From Kineosporiaceae bacterium SCSIO 59966 (GTDB lineage Bacteria > Actinomycetota > Actinomycetes > Actinomycetales > SCSIO-59966), in contig CP052876.1 in NCBI GenBank assembly GCA_020881835.1, positions 1,798,001 to 1,862,000 of the forward strand: a stretch of DNA of 64,000 nt, read 5' to 3'. Made by a program: the position numbers and the translations under genes. The notes under the pieces are model-generated. The model did not search any database. It saw only the letters and a program-made list of their open reading frames with translations, and was not told where the DNA came from. Numbering within the stretch: position 1 is the first letter of the stretch; the number at the start of each line of letters is the position of its first letter. This document shows positions 7,734 through 15,525 of the stretch, piece by piece.

Positions 7734-8720
7734 TCAGCGCGACCACCCGCCCAGGGCGTAGTCGTCGATGGGCGTGCCGTGCTCGTCGCGCAGGGGGCTG
7801 CCGATCCGGTTGCGGATCATCTCCAGCCACGGCCGCACGGCTCCGGTCCGCACGTGGCTGCCCATCGCCTCGACCGCGGCGGCCAGCCCCGCGTCGTCCG
7901 GGTGGTCGGCGAGCAACCGGTCGAGCTGCTCGCGGACGGCGGCCCGGGCCGGACCGACGGTGGACCGGACCAGCAGCTGCTGCCCGGTCCACGCCGACTC
8001 CCCCGCCGCCGCCAGCCACGACCCCAGCGCACTGGCGAGGTCGGGGTACCGGGCCCGCAGCTCGGCGTCCAGTGGCACCTCCGGCCACACGGTCACCGCC
8101 CTCGGCGTGCCGCCGGACCGCTGCTCGAGAACGAGCGCGGCGCCGCTCACCTCGGTCTCCCGCCCGGTACGCAGGTCGGTGACCACCCCGACCGGACGGC
8201 CGGTGTCGGCGTAGCCGTGCCAGCGCCAGGCGCCGCGGCTGTCGGCCGCCCAGCGCTGGATCTCCTCGCCGTGGGCGGCGGCGACCGCGCGGGCCGCGAC
8301 GTCCTGGACGCCGGGCTCGGGGTGGAAGCGGCTGGTCCGCAGCGGCCGGGCGACCTCGTCGTCCGGCGTCAGGACGGTGAGCGTGCCCGGGGCGGTGCGG
8401 GCCAGCTCGACGAGCGCCTCCAGCTGGTCGAGCAGCTCGGTCCACGGCACGCCGTCCGGTGGCCCGTCGGGGTCGCCGAGCCACGGTCCGAGGACGGCGG
8501 CGAGCGCGGCCTCGGGGTCGGCGGCGGCAGCCGTCAGCTCGCGCAGCTCGGCGACCTCGGCGGCCCACCGCTCGGTCTCGCCGTCCTGGGTCAGCCGCCA
8601 CACGCGGGAGCCCAGGGCGAGGTCCGGGTCGAGCCGGTCACGCTCGTAGCCGGGCGGGAAGGCGCCACGCAGGAGGGCACCGGTCAGCGGGACGTCGGGG
8701 ACGGTCGGCATGGGTGTCAT
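7734..8720 (-). CDS. Probable immunity protein of the RNase A-like toxin
   Basis: 328 residues without signal peptide or membrane segments. The last ~100 residues (RYPDLASALGSWL, then Glu/Leu-rich helices and HVRTGAVRPWLEMIRNRI) resemble CdiI-type contact-dependent inhibition immunity proteins; the N-terminal two-thirds is not recognised, apart from a WRWHGYADTGRPVGVVTDL stretch. The ATG overlaps the toxin stop by 4 bp, so the two should be co-translated, as expected of a toxin and its antidote. The protein is large for an immunity protein, so it may have a second job such as chaperoning the toxin. The immunity role is inferred from position and the C-terminal similarity. Confidence 0.6.
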   Translation of the reverse strand: MTPMPTVPDVPLTGALLRGAFPPGYERDRLDPDLALGSRVWRLTQDGETERWAAEVAELRELTAAAADPEAALAAVLGPWLGDPDGPPDGVPWTELLDQLEALVELARTAPGTLTVLTPDDEVARPLRTSRFHPEPGVQDVAARAVAAAHGEEIQRWAADSRGAWRWHGYADTGRPVGVVTDLRTGRETEVSGAALVLEQRSGGTPRAVTVWPEVPLDAELRARYPDLASALGSWLAAAGESAWTGQQLLVRSTVGPARAAVREQLDRLLADHPDDAGLAAAVEAMGSHVRTGAVRPWLEMIRNRIGSPLRDEHGTPIDDYALGGWSR

Positions 8721-10024
8721 CGTCGGCTCCGGTCGGTGAGAAGGGGGGTGTCGGGGTAGGCGGTCAGGATGAACACGTCGTCGCCGTCCCGGGCCAGGAC
8801 GACGCGGACCGTCGACGGCGCGAGCAGCTGGGGTCGGCCGTCGACGAGTGTCATCACCGTGCCGACGTCCGGGTCGGCCGGCACCTGGACGACGAGGGGG
8901 CGCCGGCCGCGGCCGGCGGCCCACTCGCGGACCTCGGCCTCGTGCCGCCGCAGCGCCTCGCCGACCCAGCGCTCCGCGGTGGCGGCGTCCGACCAACTCG
9001 ACGCCCGCCGGGAGGCCGGCGGCGGGCCGCGGTACCCCTCGTCGTAGACGGTGCCGTAACGCAGCCGGTCCTCGAGCAGGTCGGCCTCGAGCCGGTGGCG
9101 ACGCAGGGTGTGACCGAGCGCGTGGTGCTCGTGGGCGGTGAGGTCCACTCCGGCGAAGAGCTCCTCGAGGCTCTGCAGCCGAGGGCGCGGGGCGTCGGGA
9201 TCGGCCAGGTACGGCGCCCAGCGGGCCCGCTCCTCGGGGGTGAGCCGGGTGCCGAACCGCCACGGCAATGCACCGGCCAGCAGGGCACCGACCCCGGCGC
9301 CCCACTCCCCCGCCCGCCAGTACGGCCCGGCGAGCATCTCGTCGAGCGTGCGGACCGGGTGGCGCACGGTGTCGAGCAGCCCGTCGCGCAGTCCGGCCAC
9401 CGTGTCGCGCCACGCGTCCCGGTCGGTGACGAACCCCGCGGTGAGGGCCCAGGCGAGCCGGGCCGGGTCCACCACGGCGTCCTGCCAGAACTGCTCGACG
9501 CCGGCGCGCAGGTGCGCGGCCGGGCCGGTGGCCAGGGCGGCCGTCTCGGCCTCGACCTCGGCCAGGGCGGCGGTGGCGTCCAGGACGGCGGCGGTGTACC
9601 GGCGCTCGGCCGCCGCGTGGTCGGCCCACGCCCGCTCGATCCGGGCCGCGGCCGCCGGGGACGCCGGGTCGGCGGCCTGCAGCCGCAGGCCGGCCTCGAG
9701 GTCCTCCCCCGCCCGGCGCATCGCGGCCAGTGCGGGCGCGACCCGCGCGGCGTAGTCCGCCAGGACGGCCGCGACGGCGCCGGCCAGCCGCTCCACCTGC
9801 TCGGCCTGGCGGGCGAGGTCGGCCCGGACGGCGCGCTCGGCGTCCGCGGCCCGGCCGTACCACTGGACCGGGACGGTTCTGCCGACGTCCTGGGCCGCGC
9901 CGGCGGCCACGGCGGCGGCGCGCGCCAGCCGTTCGGCGTCCCGCCCGGCGGCGGCGGGGTCGACCGCGGGGATCTGAACCGGCGGGGTCGCCCCCGGGGC
10001 GGCCCGGACCGGGGCGGGGGTCAC
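8717..10024 (-). CDS. WXG-like polymorphic toxin with RNase A-like C-terminal domain
   Basis: About 435 residues. The N-terminal ~170 residues are Ala-rich helices with a WYG turn (VQWYGRAADAERAV), like WXG100/ESX secretion domains. Residues about 300-425 match the bacterial RNase A-like toxin fold of CdiA-CT type: GHTLRRHR with the predicted catalytic His (about 305), an RLR arginine, the SSWSDAATAERWVGEAL helix and the terminal ILTAYP holding the Thr/Tyr pair. The likely role is a ribonuclease delivered to rival cells. It has no Sec signal, fitting type VII export; no secretion machinery lies in this window. GTG start overlaps the upstream gene's stop (GTGA); the stop overlaps the immunity gene (ATGA). 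Confidence 0.75.
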   Translation of the reverse strand: MTPAPVRAAPGATPPVQIPAVDPAAAGRDAERLARAAAVAAGAAQDVGRTVPVQWYGRAADAERAVRADLARQAEQVERLAGAVAAVLADYAARVAPALAAMRRAGEDLEAGLRLQAADPASPAAAARIERAWADHAAAERRYTAAVLDATAALAEVEAETAALATGPAAHLRAGVEQFWQDAVVDPARLAWALTAGFVTDRDAWRDTVAGLRDGLLDTVRHPVRTLDEMLAGPYWRAGEWGAGVGALLAGALPWRFGTRLTPEERARWAPYLADPDAPRPRLQSLEELFAGVDLTAHEHHALGHTLRRHRLEADLLEDRLRYGTVYDEGYRGPPPASRRASSWSDAATAERWVGEALRRHEAEVREWAAGRGRRPLVVQVPADPDVGTVMTLVDGRPQLLAPSTVRVVLARDGDDVFILTAYPDTPLLTDRSRR

Positions 10025-10359
10025 CGCGGCCACCAGGTGTCGCTGGCCGCGTAGGACTCGGCGGCCCGGCGCAGTGCGTCCTCGAGCGCGGATGCCGCGT
10101 CGCCGCCGAGCCGGGCCGCGGCGGCGATCCCGGCGACGGCACGGCGGGCGGTCGCGGCCAGAGCCGGGTCCTGCGCCCACGGGTGCGGTTCGCCGGCGGC
10201 GAGCGCGAGGTCGTGGGCGGCGCGCAGCCGCTGCCCGATCTCGCGGGCGGCCGCGGCGGCCCGGTGCAGCTCACCGGGGTCGACGCCGAACCGGACGGAG
10301 GTGGTGCCCACGGGGGGAACGGTAGGCAGGACCGGGGTCACCGCGGGTTCGTCGTCCAC
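10021..10359 (-). CDS. EspC-like type VII secretion-associated small protein
   Basis: 112 residues, helical and Ala-rich, first gene of the toxin cassette. The spacing of FGVDPGELHRAAAAAREIGQ, PWAQDPALA and a C-terminal ALRRAAESYAASD resembles the EspC family of ESX targets, whose members pair with WXG proteins. No signal peptide. GTG start at 10359; its TGA overlaps the toxin GTG. A carrier, partner or chaperone for export of the toxin is the most economical reading, but the family match is weak and based on pattern only. Confidence 0.6.
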   Translation of the reverse strand: MDDEPAVTPVLPTVPPVGTTSVRFGVDPGELHRAAAAAREIGQRLRAAHDLALAAGEPHPWAQDPALAATARRAVAGIAAAARLGGDAASALEDALRRAAESYAASDTWWPR

Positions 10360-10450
10360 AGGCTCCCGGGTGCGGCTGCGGGGTGCTGGTGCGGTGAACC
10401 TGTGGCGGCCGCGGGCTCAACCCGTCCCCGGGTCACGCCGATGGGTGATC

Positions 10451-11731
10451 GTGCCCCTGTCCCGCCGCCTGCGCCGTGCCGCCGCCGCGGCCCTGGCCGC
10501 TGCCGGGCTCGGGGTCGCGCCGCTCGCCGTCCCGGCTGTGGGGGCCGCGGTCGCGGTCGCGCAGCCGTCGGCGCCGTCGCAGGAGCAGGTCGAGGCGCAG
10601 CGCGACGTGGCACACCGGCTGCGGTCCGTCGCCGACCAGCGCGCGCGAGACGTCACCGAGGCGCAGCGCCGCCTCGACGAGGCCGCCCGGGCGGCGAACG
10701 CGGCGCTCGAGGTGTACGCGGTGGCGATGCGCGAGCAGCAGGAGGCGGAGGCCGAGCACTGGGAGCGCTCCGAGGAGCTCACCGCGGCGCGGACCCGGTA
10801 CAACGCGAGCCGGGACGACCTGGGTCGGTGGGCCGCCCGCACGTACCGCGAGGGTTCCGGGTTGGCCGCCTACGAGGGCGTGATGACCCTGCTCGAGGCC
10901 CGGGACCCCGAGGACCTGTCGCGGCGGGTCGCCATGCTGCAGGTGGTCGGACGGGCCCAGCAGGACACCGTCGTCGTGGCCGGGGCCGCGGTGGACGAGC
11001 AGGAGGACGCCGCGGCCGCCGCCGAGCGGACGGCGCTGCGGGTCCGGGAGACGACCCAGGCGGCCACCGACGCCAAGGAGGACGCCGACCGGCTGGTCGC
11101 CGCCCACGAAGCAGAGCTGAGCCGACTGCGGGGGCTGCTGCTGTCCAGCGAGACGGCGGTGGCGACGGCGGACGCCGAGGCCGAGCGGCTTGCCGAGGCC
11201 CGTCGTCAGGTGCTCGATGGGACGACCACGTCGGCCCCGCCGGCCAACCTCGACGGCCTGGACGTCGGGACCCTCGGCGTCGGTGGCAACGCCGTGACCG
11301 GGCGGACCGGTGCGTGCACGAGCCAGGGCGTCGAGCGGTTCCCCAACGGGCAGATCCCGCGCTCGGCGCTGTGCCCGCTGTGGGGCGCCCCGGGGCACCT
11401 GCTGCGCGCGGACGCCGCCTACGCCTTCGACCGGCTGGCGGAGGCGTACGCCTCGACGTTCGCCGAGCCGATCTGCGTCACGGACTCCTACCGCACGCTG
11501 CAGTCACAGGTCCGGCTGCGCGAGCAGAAGCCGGCCCTGGCGGCTCGGCCGGGCACCAGCAACCACGGCTGGGGCACTGCCGTCGACCTGTGCGGCGGCA
11601 TCGAGCGGTTCGGCACGCCCGAGCACCGGTGGATGCAGCTCAACGCCCCGCGCTTCGGCTGGTTCAACCCCGGGTGGGCTCAGCAGGACGGCAGCAAGCC
11701 CGAGCCCTGGCACTGGGAGCTCGGCGCCTGA
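10451..11731 (+). CDS. Secreted D-alanyl-D-alanine carboxypeptidase, VanY type, with coiled coil
   Basis: About 426 residues. A twin-Arg-rich N-terminus and hydrophobic stretch to about residue 38 form a signal peptide. Residues about 40-260 are a long Ala/Glu/Arg coiled coil like that of NlpC/P60 and EnvC-type wall enzymes. The end is a VanY zinc peptidase: SNHGWGTAVDL gives the HxxxxxxD ligand motif and EPWHWE the final His. It should trim D-Ala-D-Ala stem peptides outside the membrane, perhaps at division sites, as the coiled coil suggests. Start GTG 10451 (GATGGG just upstream) or GTG 10445. Confidence 0.83.
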   Translation: MPLSRRLRRAAAAALAAAGLGVAPLAVPAVGAAVAVAQPSAPSQEQVEAQRDVAHRLRSVADQRARDVTEAQRRLDEAARAANAALEVYAVAMREQQEAEAEHWERSEELTAARTRYNASRDDLGRWAARTYREGSGLAAYEGVMTLLEARDPEDLSRRVAMLQVVGRAQQDTVVVAGAAVDEQEDAAAAAERTALRVRETTQAATDAKEDADRLVAAHEAELSRLRGLLLSSETAVATADAEAERLAEARRQVLDGTTTSAPPANLDGLDVGTLGVGGNAVTGRTGACTSQGVERFPNGQIPRSALCPLWGAPGHLLRADAAYAFDRLAEAYASTFAEPICVTDSYRTLQSQVRLREQKPALAARPGTSNHGWGTAVDLCGGIERFGTPEHRWMQLNAPRFGWFNPGWAQQDGSKPEPWHWELGA

Positions 11732-11746
11732 CCCCTTCACGCCCTC

Positions 11747-12400
11747 GGTGATCATGCAATCCCGCCACCCCTGGACGCCGCCCTCCTCGGTGATCATGCA
11801 ATCCCGCCACCCCCGGACAGCCCACGTCCACCCACAAAGTGCTGGGTTGCTGGCGCAACACGCCGCAAAAACCATGGTGAATCCAGCATTTTGTAACCGC
11901 CCGCAGCACCGTAGCAATGCATTCAATCGCCCGACGCCGCGACATCTCCCGTTTCGTGATCATGCAATCCAGCCACCTTGCAGAAGGCAGCCAGCAGCGG
12001 CTAGACCTGGTATCCCACCTCGCGACGTTGCACGTAGGCCGAACTCCGGGGAGAGCGCCAGGACGGCCCGGTTCCACCTGGAGGCTCGTCGCAGGACGGG
12101 CCCGGGATTGCCGTGCCCGCCTCTTCCAGATGGCGCAGTGCTGCCACAGGGCTCTGAATCAGTCAGAACTTCCCCGTGTCACGCCACTCCGCGCGGGCGA
12201 TGCGTGAAGAGGTGGCGGGATTGCATGATCACCGAGGGGGGCGGCGTCCAGGGGTGGCGGGATTGCATGATCACCGAGGAGGGCGGCGTCCAGGGGTGGC
12301 GGGATTGCATGATCACCGAGGAGGGCGGCGTCCAGGGGTGGCGGGATTGCATGATCACCGAGGAGGGCGGCGTCCAGGGGTGGCGAGATTGCATGATCAC
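11747..12400. repeat. A-B-A' intergenic repeat module 2 (expanded)
   Basis: Two A units at 11747-11769 and 11789-11811 (period 42), a B hairpin with arms ACAAAGTGCTGG (11834-11845) and CCAGCATTTTGT (11883-11894), a degenerate lone A at 11955-11977, about 230 bp with no recognisable content (11978-12210), then five A' units. It fills the 676-bp gap between the convergent VanY and LysM genes. The arrangement repeats that of module 1, with both arms amplified and the centre interrupted. I see no gene here; short frames across it just translate the repeat (MIMQSRHP or GWRDCMITE). Confidence 0.85.
12211..12400 (-). repeat. 42-bp tandem array, five A' units
   Basis: Inverted A units start at 12211, 12253, 12295, 12337 and 12379, an exact 42-bp period. 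The spacer is nearly constant (GAGGAGGGCGGCGTCCAGG); only the last unit has a base change in its core (GCGAGATTG). The same 42-bp period and a related spacer separate the two A units at 11747 and 11789, so both arms appear to share one ancestral repeat. Confidence 0.92.
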
Positions 12401-12407
12401 GGATGGG

Positions 12408-12827
12408 TTAGGGGGTGGCTGGGACGAGGAGCTCCTGACCGACGTTCACGGCCGAGGTGCTTAGGCCGTTGAGAGTCCTGATCTCGACGATCACGTCGCG
12501 GACGTCCTCACCTGGCGCGGCGACGCCGGAGGCGATGCCCCACAGCGTGTCGCCCGGCAGGACCACGACAGTGTCCATCGGCGGCGGGGCGGCGTCCGGA
12601 CCGGCGAGAGCCTGCCCTGCGGCACCCAGCCCGGCGACGGCGAGGACCGCCGACAGGACCAGCGTCAGGGTGAGTCGCCCGCGCCGGGTGATCCGCAGCG
12701 GCACGGCCGGTCCACCCGCTACGGCAGCCGGCGCCTGCCGCACCGGCAGGGGAACGACGTCGGCGGGCCGGTGCGACCTCGCACGACGGACGGGGACCAG
12801 GCGGTGGTCGATCGTGACTGCGCTCAT
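12408..12827 (-). CDS. LysM domain protein, predicted SOS-controlled
   Basis: 139 residues: a basic N-terminus, one membrane segment (LTLTLVLSAVLAVAGLGAAG, about 55-75) and one LysM domain at the end (VVLPGDTLWGIASGV ... IRTLNGLSTSAVNVGQELLVP). It would be a type II membrane-anchored protein that binds peptidoglycan. GGAGG precedes the ATG at 12827. It is divergent from lexA with two SOS-type boxes 34-65 bp upstream. LysM proteins beside lexA in Gram-positives (YneA and the like) halt division during DNA damage; that role is inferred from position, size and the boxes. Confidence 0.82.
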   Translation of the reverse strand: MSAVTIDHRLVPVRRARSHRPADVVPLPVRQAPAAVAGGPAVPLRITRRGRLTLTLVLSAVLAVAGLGAAGQALAGPDAAPPPMDTVVVLPGDTLWGIASGVAAPGEDVRDVIVEIRTLNGLSTSAVNVGQELLVPATP

Positions 12828-12860
12828 CAGGTACCTCCAGGGCGTTCCGTGACGTAGGGT

Positions 12861-12876
12861 CCGAACGTGTGTTCGA
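12861..12876. promoter_or_regulatory. SOS (LexA) box 1
   Basis: CCGAACGTGTGTTCGA, one change from the actinobacterial LexA consensus TCGAAC-N4-GTTCGA. It is 34 bp upstream of the LysM gene start and abuts box 2. Confidence 0.8.
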
Positions 12877-12892
12877 TCGAACGCCTGTCCGA
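12877..12892. promoter_or_regulatory. SOS (LexA) box 2
   Basis: TCGAACGCCTGTCCGA, one change from consensus, directly adjoining box 1 without a spacer. Two head-to-tail boxes would allow cooperative LexA binding at the LysM promoter. Confidence 0.75.
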
Positions 12893-13056
12893 TGTCTAGC
12901 ACTCGGAAGCGGCTGTGTCCACCGCTCCCAGCACAGCCATCGGCCGGCCGCTCGCATCCCACCTGGACGTCACTCCAGCACCGGGCACCGACAACGCCTC
13001 TACCAAGCGGCCTCGCCAGCACACCGCCGAGCAGCGCTGACATCGCGACGACACGC

Positions 13057-13072
13057 TCGAACAGGTGTTTGA
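13057..13072. promoter_or_regulatory. SOS (LexA) box 3, lexA operator
   Basis: TCGAACAGGTGTTTGA, one change from consensus, about 190 bp upstream of the lexA start. It overlaps the predicted -35 element at 13069-13074, as expected of an autorepressing operator. Confidence 0.8.
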
Positions 13073-13097
13073 AACCGTCGGTGCCCCGGTCTAGCGT
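13069..13097 (+). promoter_or_regulatory. Predicted lexA promoter
   Basis: TTGAAA at 13069-13074, a 17-bp spacer and TAGCGT at 13092-13097. The -35 overlaps SOS box 3. Transcription would start near 13104, leaving a leader of about 155 bases. Confidence 0.55.
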
Positions 13098-13159
13098 GTC
13101 GATCACCAGGCACCGGCCGGCAGGGCAACAGAGCCGGCAGAACGGCAGAACCGGTCGAA

Positions 13160-13244
13160 CAGAGCCAGCAGCACAACAGAACCAGCAGCACAACAGAACC
13201 AGCAGCACAACAGAACCAGCAGCACAACAGAACCAGCAGCACAA
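13160..13244 (+). repeat. 17-bp tandem repeat in the lexA leader
   Basis: Five copies of CAGAACCAGCAGCACAA (the first has one change) at 13160, 13177, 13194, 13211 and 13228. They lie between the predicted lexA promoter and its ribosome site, so they would be transcribed. The A/C-rich, nearly G-poor run differs sharply from the surrounding composition and would be unstructured in RNA. Confidence 0.92.
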
Positions 13245-13260
13245 CAGGGACGGAGCGGAC

Positions 13261-14001
13261 GTGGCCAGAGCGAAGGACCATCCCGGCACGACGGACGGCG
13301 CGACGGTGCACGAGCTGCCGGACCAGCCCGCCGGCGGGGACGGCCTCACGGCCCGGCAGCGCACGATCCTGGAGAGCATCCGCCATGCCGTGGAGACCCG
13401 CGGCTACCCGCCGAGCATGCGGGAGATCGGTCAGGCGGTGGGGCTGACGAGCCCGAGCAGCGTCGCGCACCAGCTCGCTGCCCTGGAGCGCAAGGGGTAC
13501 CTGCGGCGGGACCCGAACCGGCCGCGGGCCATCGAGGTGGTCACGCCGGGACGGGGTGCTCGTGCCACGGCCAAGTCCGAGCTGCCCCCGGACGTCGACG
13601 AGACAGGTGTCGGGGACGCGCGGCCGGCGGCGTCGTACGTCCCGGTGGTCGGCCGGATCGCCGCCGGCGGACCGATCCTCGCCGAGCAGGCGGTCGAGGA
13701 CGTCTTCCCTTTGCCCCGTCAGCTCGTGGGTGACGGGCAGCTCTTCCTGCTCAAGGTGTCCGGTGACTCGATGATCGACGCCGCCATCTGCGACGGCGAC
13801 TGGGTCGTCGTCCGGCAACAGCCGGTCGCCGAGAACGGTGAGATCGTCGCCGCGATGATCGACGGCGAGGCGACGGTGAAGACGTTCAAGCGACGGGACG
13901 GTCACGTCTGGCTGCTGCCGCACAACCCGGCCTACGAGCCGATCCCGGGCGACGAGGCCACCGTGCTCGGCAGGGTCGTCGCGGTGCTGCGCAGCGTCTA
14001 A
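13261..14001 (+). CDS. lexA: SOS repressor LexA
   Basis: 246 residues. The winged helix-turn-helix (about 29-95) starts [12 protein letters not shown] and has the actinobacterial [24 protein letters not shown] recognition region. The self-cleavage site is Ala135-Gly136 in RIAAGGP; the Ser-Lys dyad is Ser170 in SGDSMID and Lys207 in ATVKTF. With RecA filaments it cuts itself and frees SOS genes, here probably recA, the LysM gene and lexA itself. The GTG at 13261 gives the usual N-terminal length and has GGGACGGAG upstream; an open frame further upstream is the non-coding leader. Confidence 0.95.
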   Translation: MARAKDHPGTTDGATVHELPDQPAGGDGLTARQRTILESIRHAVETRGYPPSMREIGQAVGLTSPSSVAHQLAALERKGYLRRDPNRPRAIEVVTPGRGARATAKSELPPDVDETGVGDARPAASYVPVVGRIAAGGPILAEQAVEDVFPLPRQLVGDGQLFLLKVSGDSMIDAAICDGDWVVVRQQPVAENGEIVAAMIDGEATVKTFKRRDGHVWLLPHNPAYEPIPGDEATVLGRVVAVLRSV

Positions 14002-14029
14002 CCGGCACAGCGGCTAACCAGCACAGCGG

Positions 14030-14401
14030 CTATCCGGCACAGTCGATGCACACCCGCGCGGTGGGCCGGGCCGCCAACCGCTCCGCGGCCACCGGTCGTC
14101 CGCACCGCTCACACACCCCGTAGCGGCCGGCGTCCAGCCGTTGCACGGCCGCCTCGATCTCGGCGAGCTGCTGGCGTGCCTGCTCGCGCAGCGCCTGCAG
14201 CTGGGCTCGACCGACCGCGAGCCCGCCGGAGCCGTCCGGGTCGTGCTCGTCGTCGGTCGCCACCTCGGCAGCGGACTCCTCGAGCCGGCGGAGCTCCGCG
14301 TCCAGGGAGTTGACCCGGTCGCGCGTCGCGACGCGTTCAGCGTCCAGCCGCCGGCGCGGGTCCGCGTCCAGCCGCCGGCGCGGGTCGGCCTCCCCGCTCA
14401 C
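14030..14401 (-). CDS. DksA/TraR-type C4 zinc-finger protein
   Basis: 123 residues. A coiled-coil N-terminal part (RVNSLDAELRRLEES ... LQALREQARQQLAEIEAAVQRL) is followed by CERCGRP ... CIDCAG, the DksA/TraR zinc finger. Such proteins enter the RNA polymerase secondary channel and alter initiation; small actinobacterial members may act like RbpA-independent stress factors, but the role is unproved. The GTG start overlaps the aminotransferase stop (GTGA). A 24-bp in-frame tandem duplication near the N-terminus gives DPRRRLDA twice. Confidence 0.82.
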   Translation of the reverse strand: MSGEADPRRRLDADPRRRLDAERVATRDRVNSLDAELRRLEESAAEVATDDEHDPDGSGGLAVGRAQLQALREQARQQLAEIEAAVQRLDAGRYGVCERCGRPVAAERLAARPTARVCIDCAG

Positions 14402-15477
14402 GCGGGGGTGGCGAGGGCGTCGAGCACCAGCCGTACGTCGTCCTCGTCGTTCCACAGGTGGAAGGCGATCCGCACACTGCCCGCCCGGGCCGCGACGACC
14501 GCCCCGGCCCGCTCCAACCTCGCCTGCCGGTCGCCGTCCGGGTCCGGCAGGGACACGACCGCGCGCCCGGCCGGGGCGAGACCCAGCCCCTCGCGGAGTC
14601 GGTCGGCGAGCGCAGCGTCGTAAGCGCGCACCTCGGCCGGGTCCAGCGCCGCGAACAGCCGCAGCGCCGGCACCGTGCCCACCCAGGACAACCACGCCGG
14701 GGACACGTCGAAGCGCCGGGCGTCCTGGGCCAGCCGCATCCGCGGTCCGTAGATGGAGTCCCACACGTCGTCACCGGCGTACCACCCGGCCGAGGTGGGT
14801 CGCAGCCACCCTGCCGCGCGCTCGCTGATCGTCGCGAACGCCGACCCGCGTGGGCTGCACAGCCACTTGTACGCCGAGCAGATGGTGACGTCGAAGCGTG
14901 AGGCGTCCACGGGCATCCACCCCACCGCCTGGGTGAGGTCGCACAGGGTGGCCGCGCCGGCGTCGGCGGCCGCCTCGGCCACGGCGTCCCCGTCGACCAC
15001 GGTTCCGCACGCCGACATCGCCAGCGAGAAGGCGACGAGGTCGGTGCTGGGACGCACCTCCTCGGCCAGTCGCTCCAGCGGGACGTGCCGGACGGTCACT
15101 CCGCGGTCGGCGTGGACGAGGAACGGGAAGACCACCGAGGTGAAGTCGCCGTCGACGCAGAGCACCTCGGCGCCGTCGGGCAGTGAGCTCGCAACCAGGC
15201 CGGCGAGCACGGACACCTGTGAGCCGACCGCGACCCTGGCGGGGTCGACGCCGACCAGCCCGGCGTACAGCCGGCGGGACTCCGCGACCGCGACGTCGTA
15301 GCGGCCGGGGGTGGCCCGGCCCCGGCGCCACTCGTCGAGCGCGTCCTGGAGCGCGGCGAGCACGCCTGTCGTCGGCAGGCCCATCGAGGCGGCGTTGAGG
15401 TAGCCGGGCACGGGCTCGAACTGCGCCCGGGCGTCCGCGACGCTCATCGGCACCGTCTGCTCAGCAGGAGTCGTCAC
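14398..15477 (-). CDS. Class V aminotransferase-fold PLP enzyme
   Basis: 359 residues of the class V (cysteine desulfurase / isopenicillin epimerase-like) PLP fold. The Schiff-base lysine is in CSAYKWLCSPRG (about residue 200) after the DLTQAVGWMPVD aspartate region. No conserved desulfurase active-site Cys loop is evident, so a desulfurase role in Fe-S assembly is unlikely. The reaction and substrate cannot be named. It is followed with a 4-bp overlap by the DksA/TraR gene. Confidence 0.85.
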   Translation of the reverse strand: MTTPAEQTVPMSVADARAQFEPVPGYLNAASMGLPTTGVLAALQDALDEWRRGRATPGRYDVAVAESRRLYAGLVGVDPARVAVGSQVSVLAGLVASSLPDGAEVLCVDGDFTSVVFPFLVHADRGVTVRHVPLERLAEEVRPSTDLVAFSLAMSACGTVVDGDAVAEAAADAGAATLCDLTQAVGWMPVDASRFDVTICSAYKWLCSPRGSAFATISERAAGWLRPTSAGWYAGDDVWDSIYGPRMRLAQDARRFDVSPAWLSWVGTVPALRLFAALDPAEVRAYDAALADRLREGLGLAPAGRAVVSLPDPDGDRQARLERAGAVVAARAGSVRIAFHLWNDEDDVRLVLDALATPA

Positions 15478-15525
15478 ACGGGTCAGCGTGCCGTGCCCGC
15501 GGTCGACGCCGCGAGCGGGGGTCCC

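Noticed and set aside
12211-12400. Regular repeats resembling a CRISPR array
   Set aside because: Spacers are almost identical to each other, the same unit occurs elsewhere in inverted pairs, and no cas gene is present.
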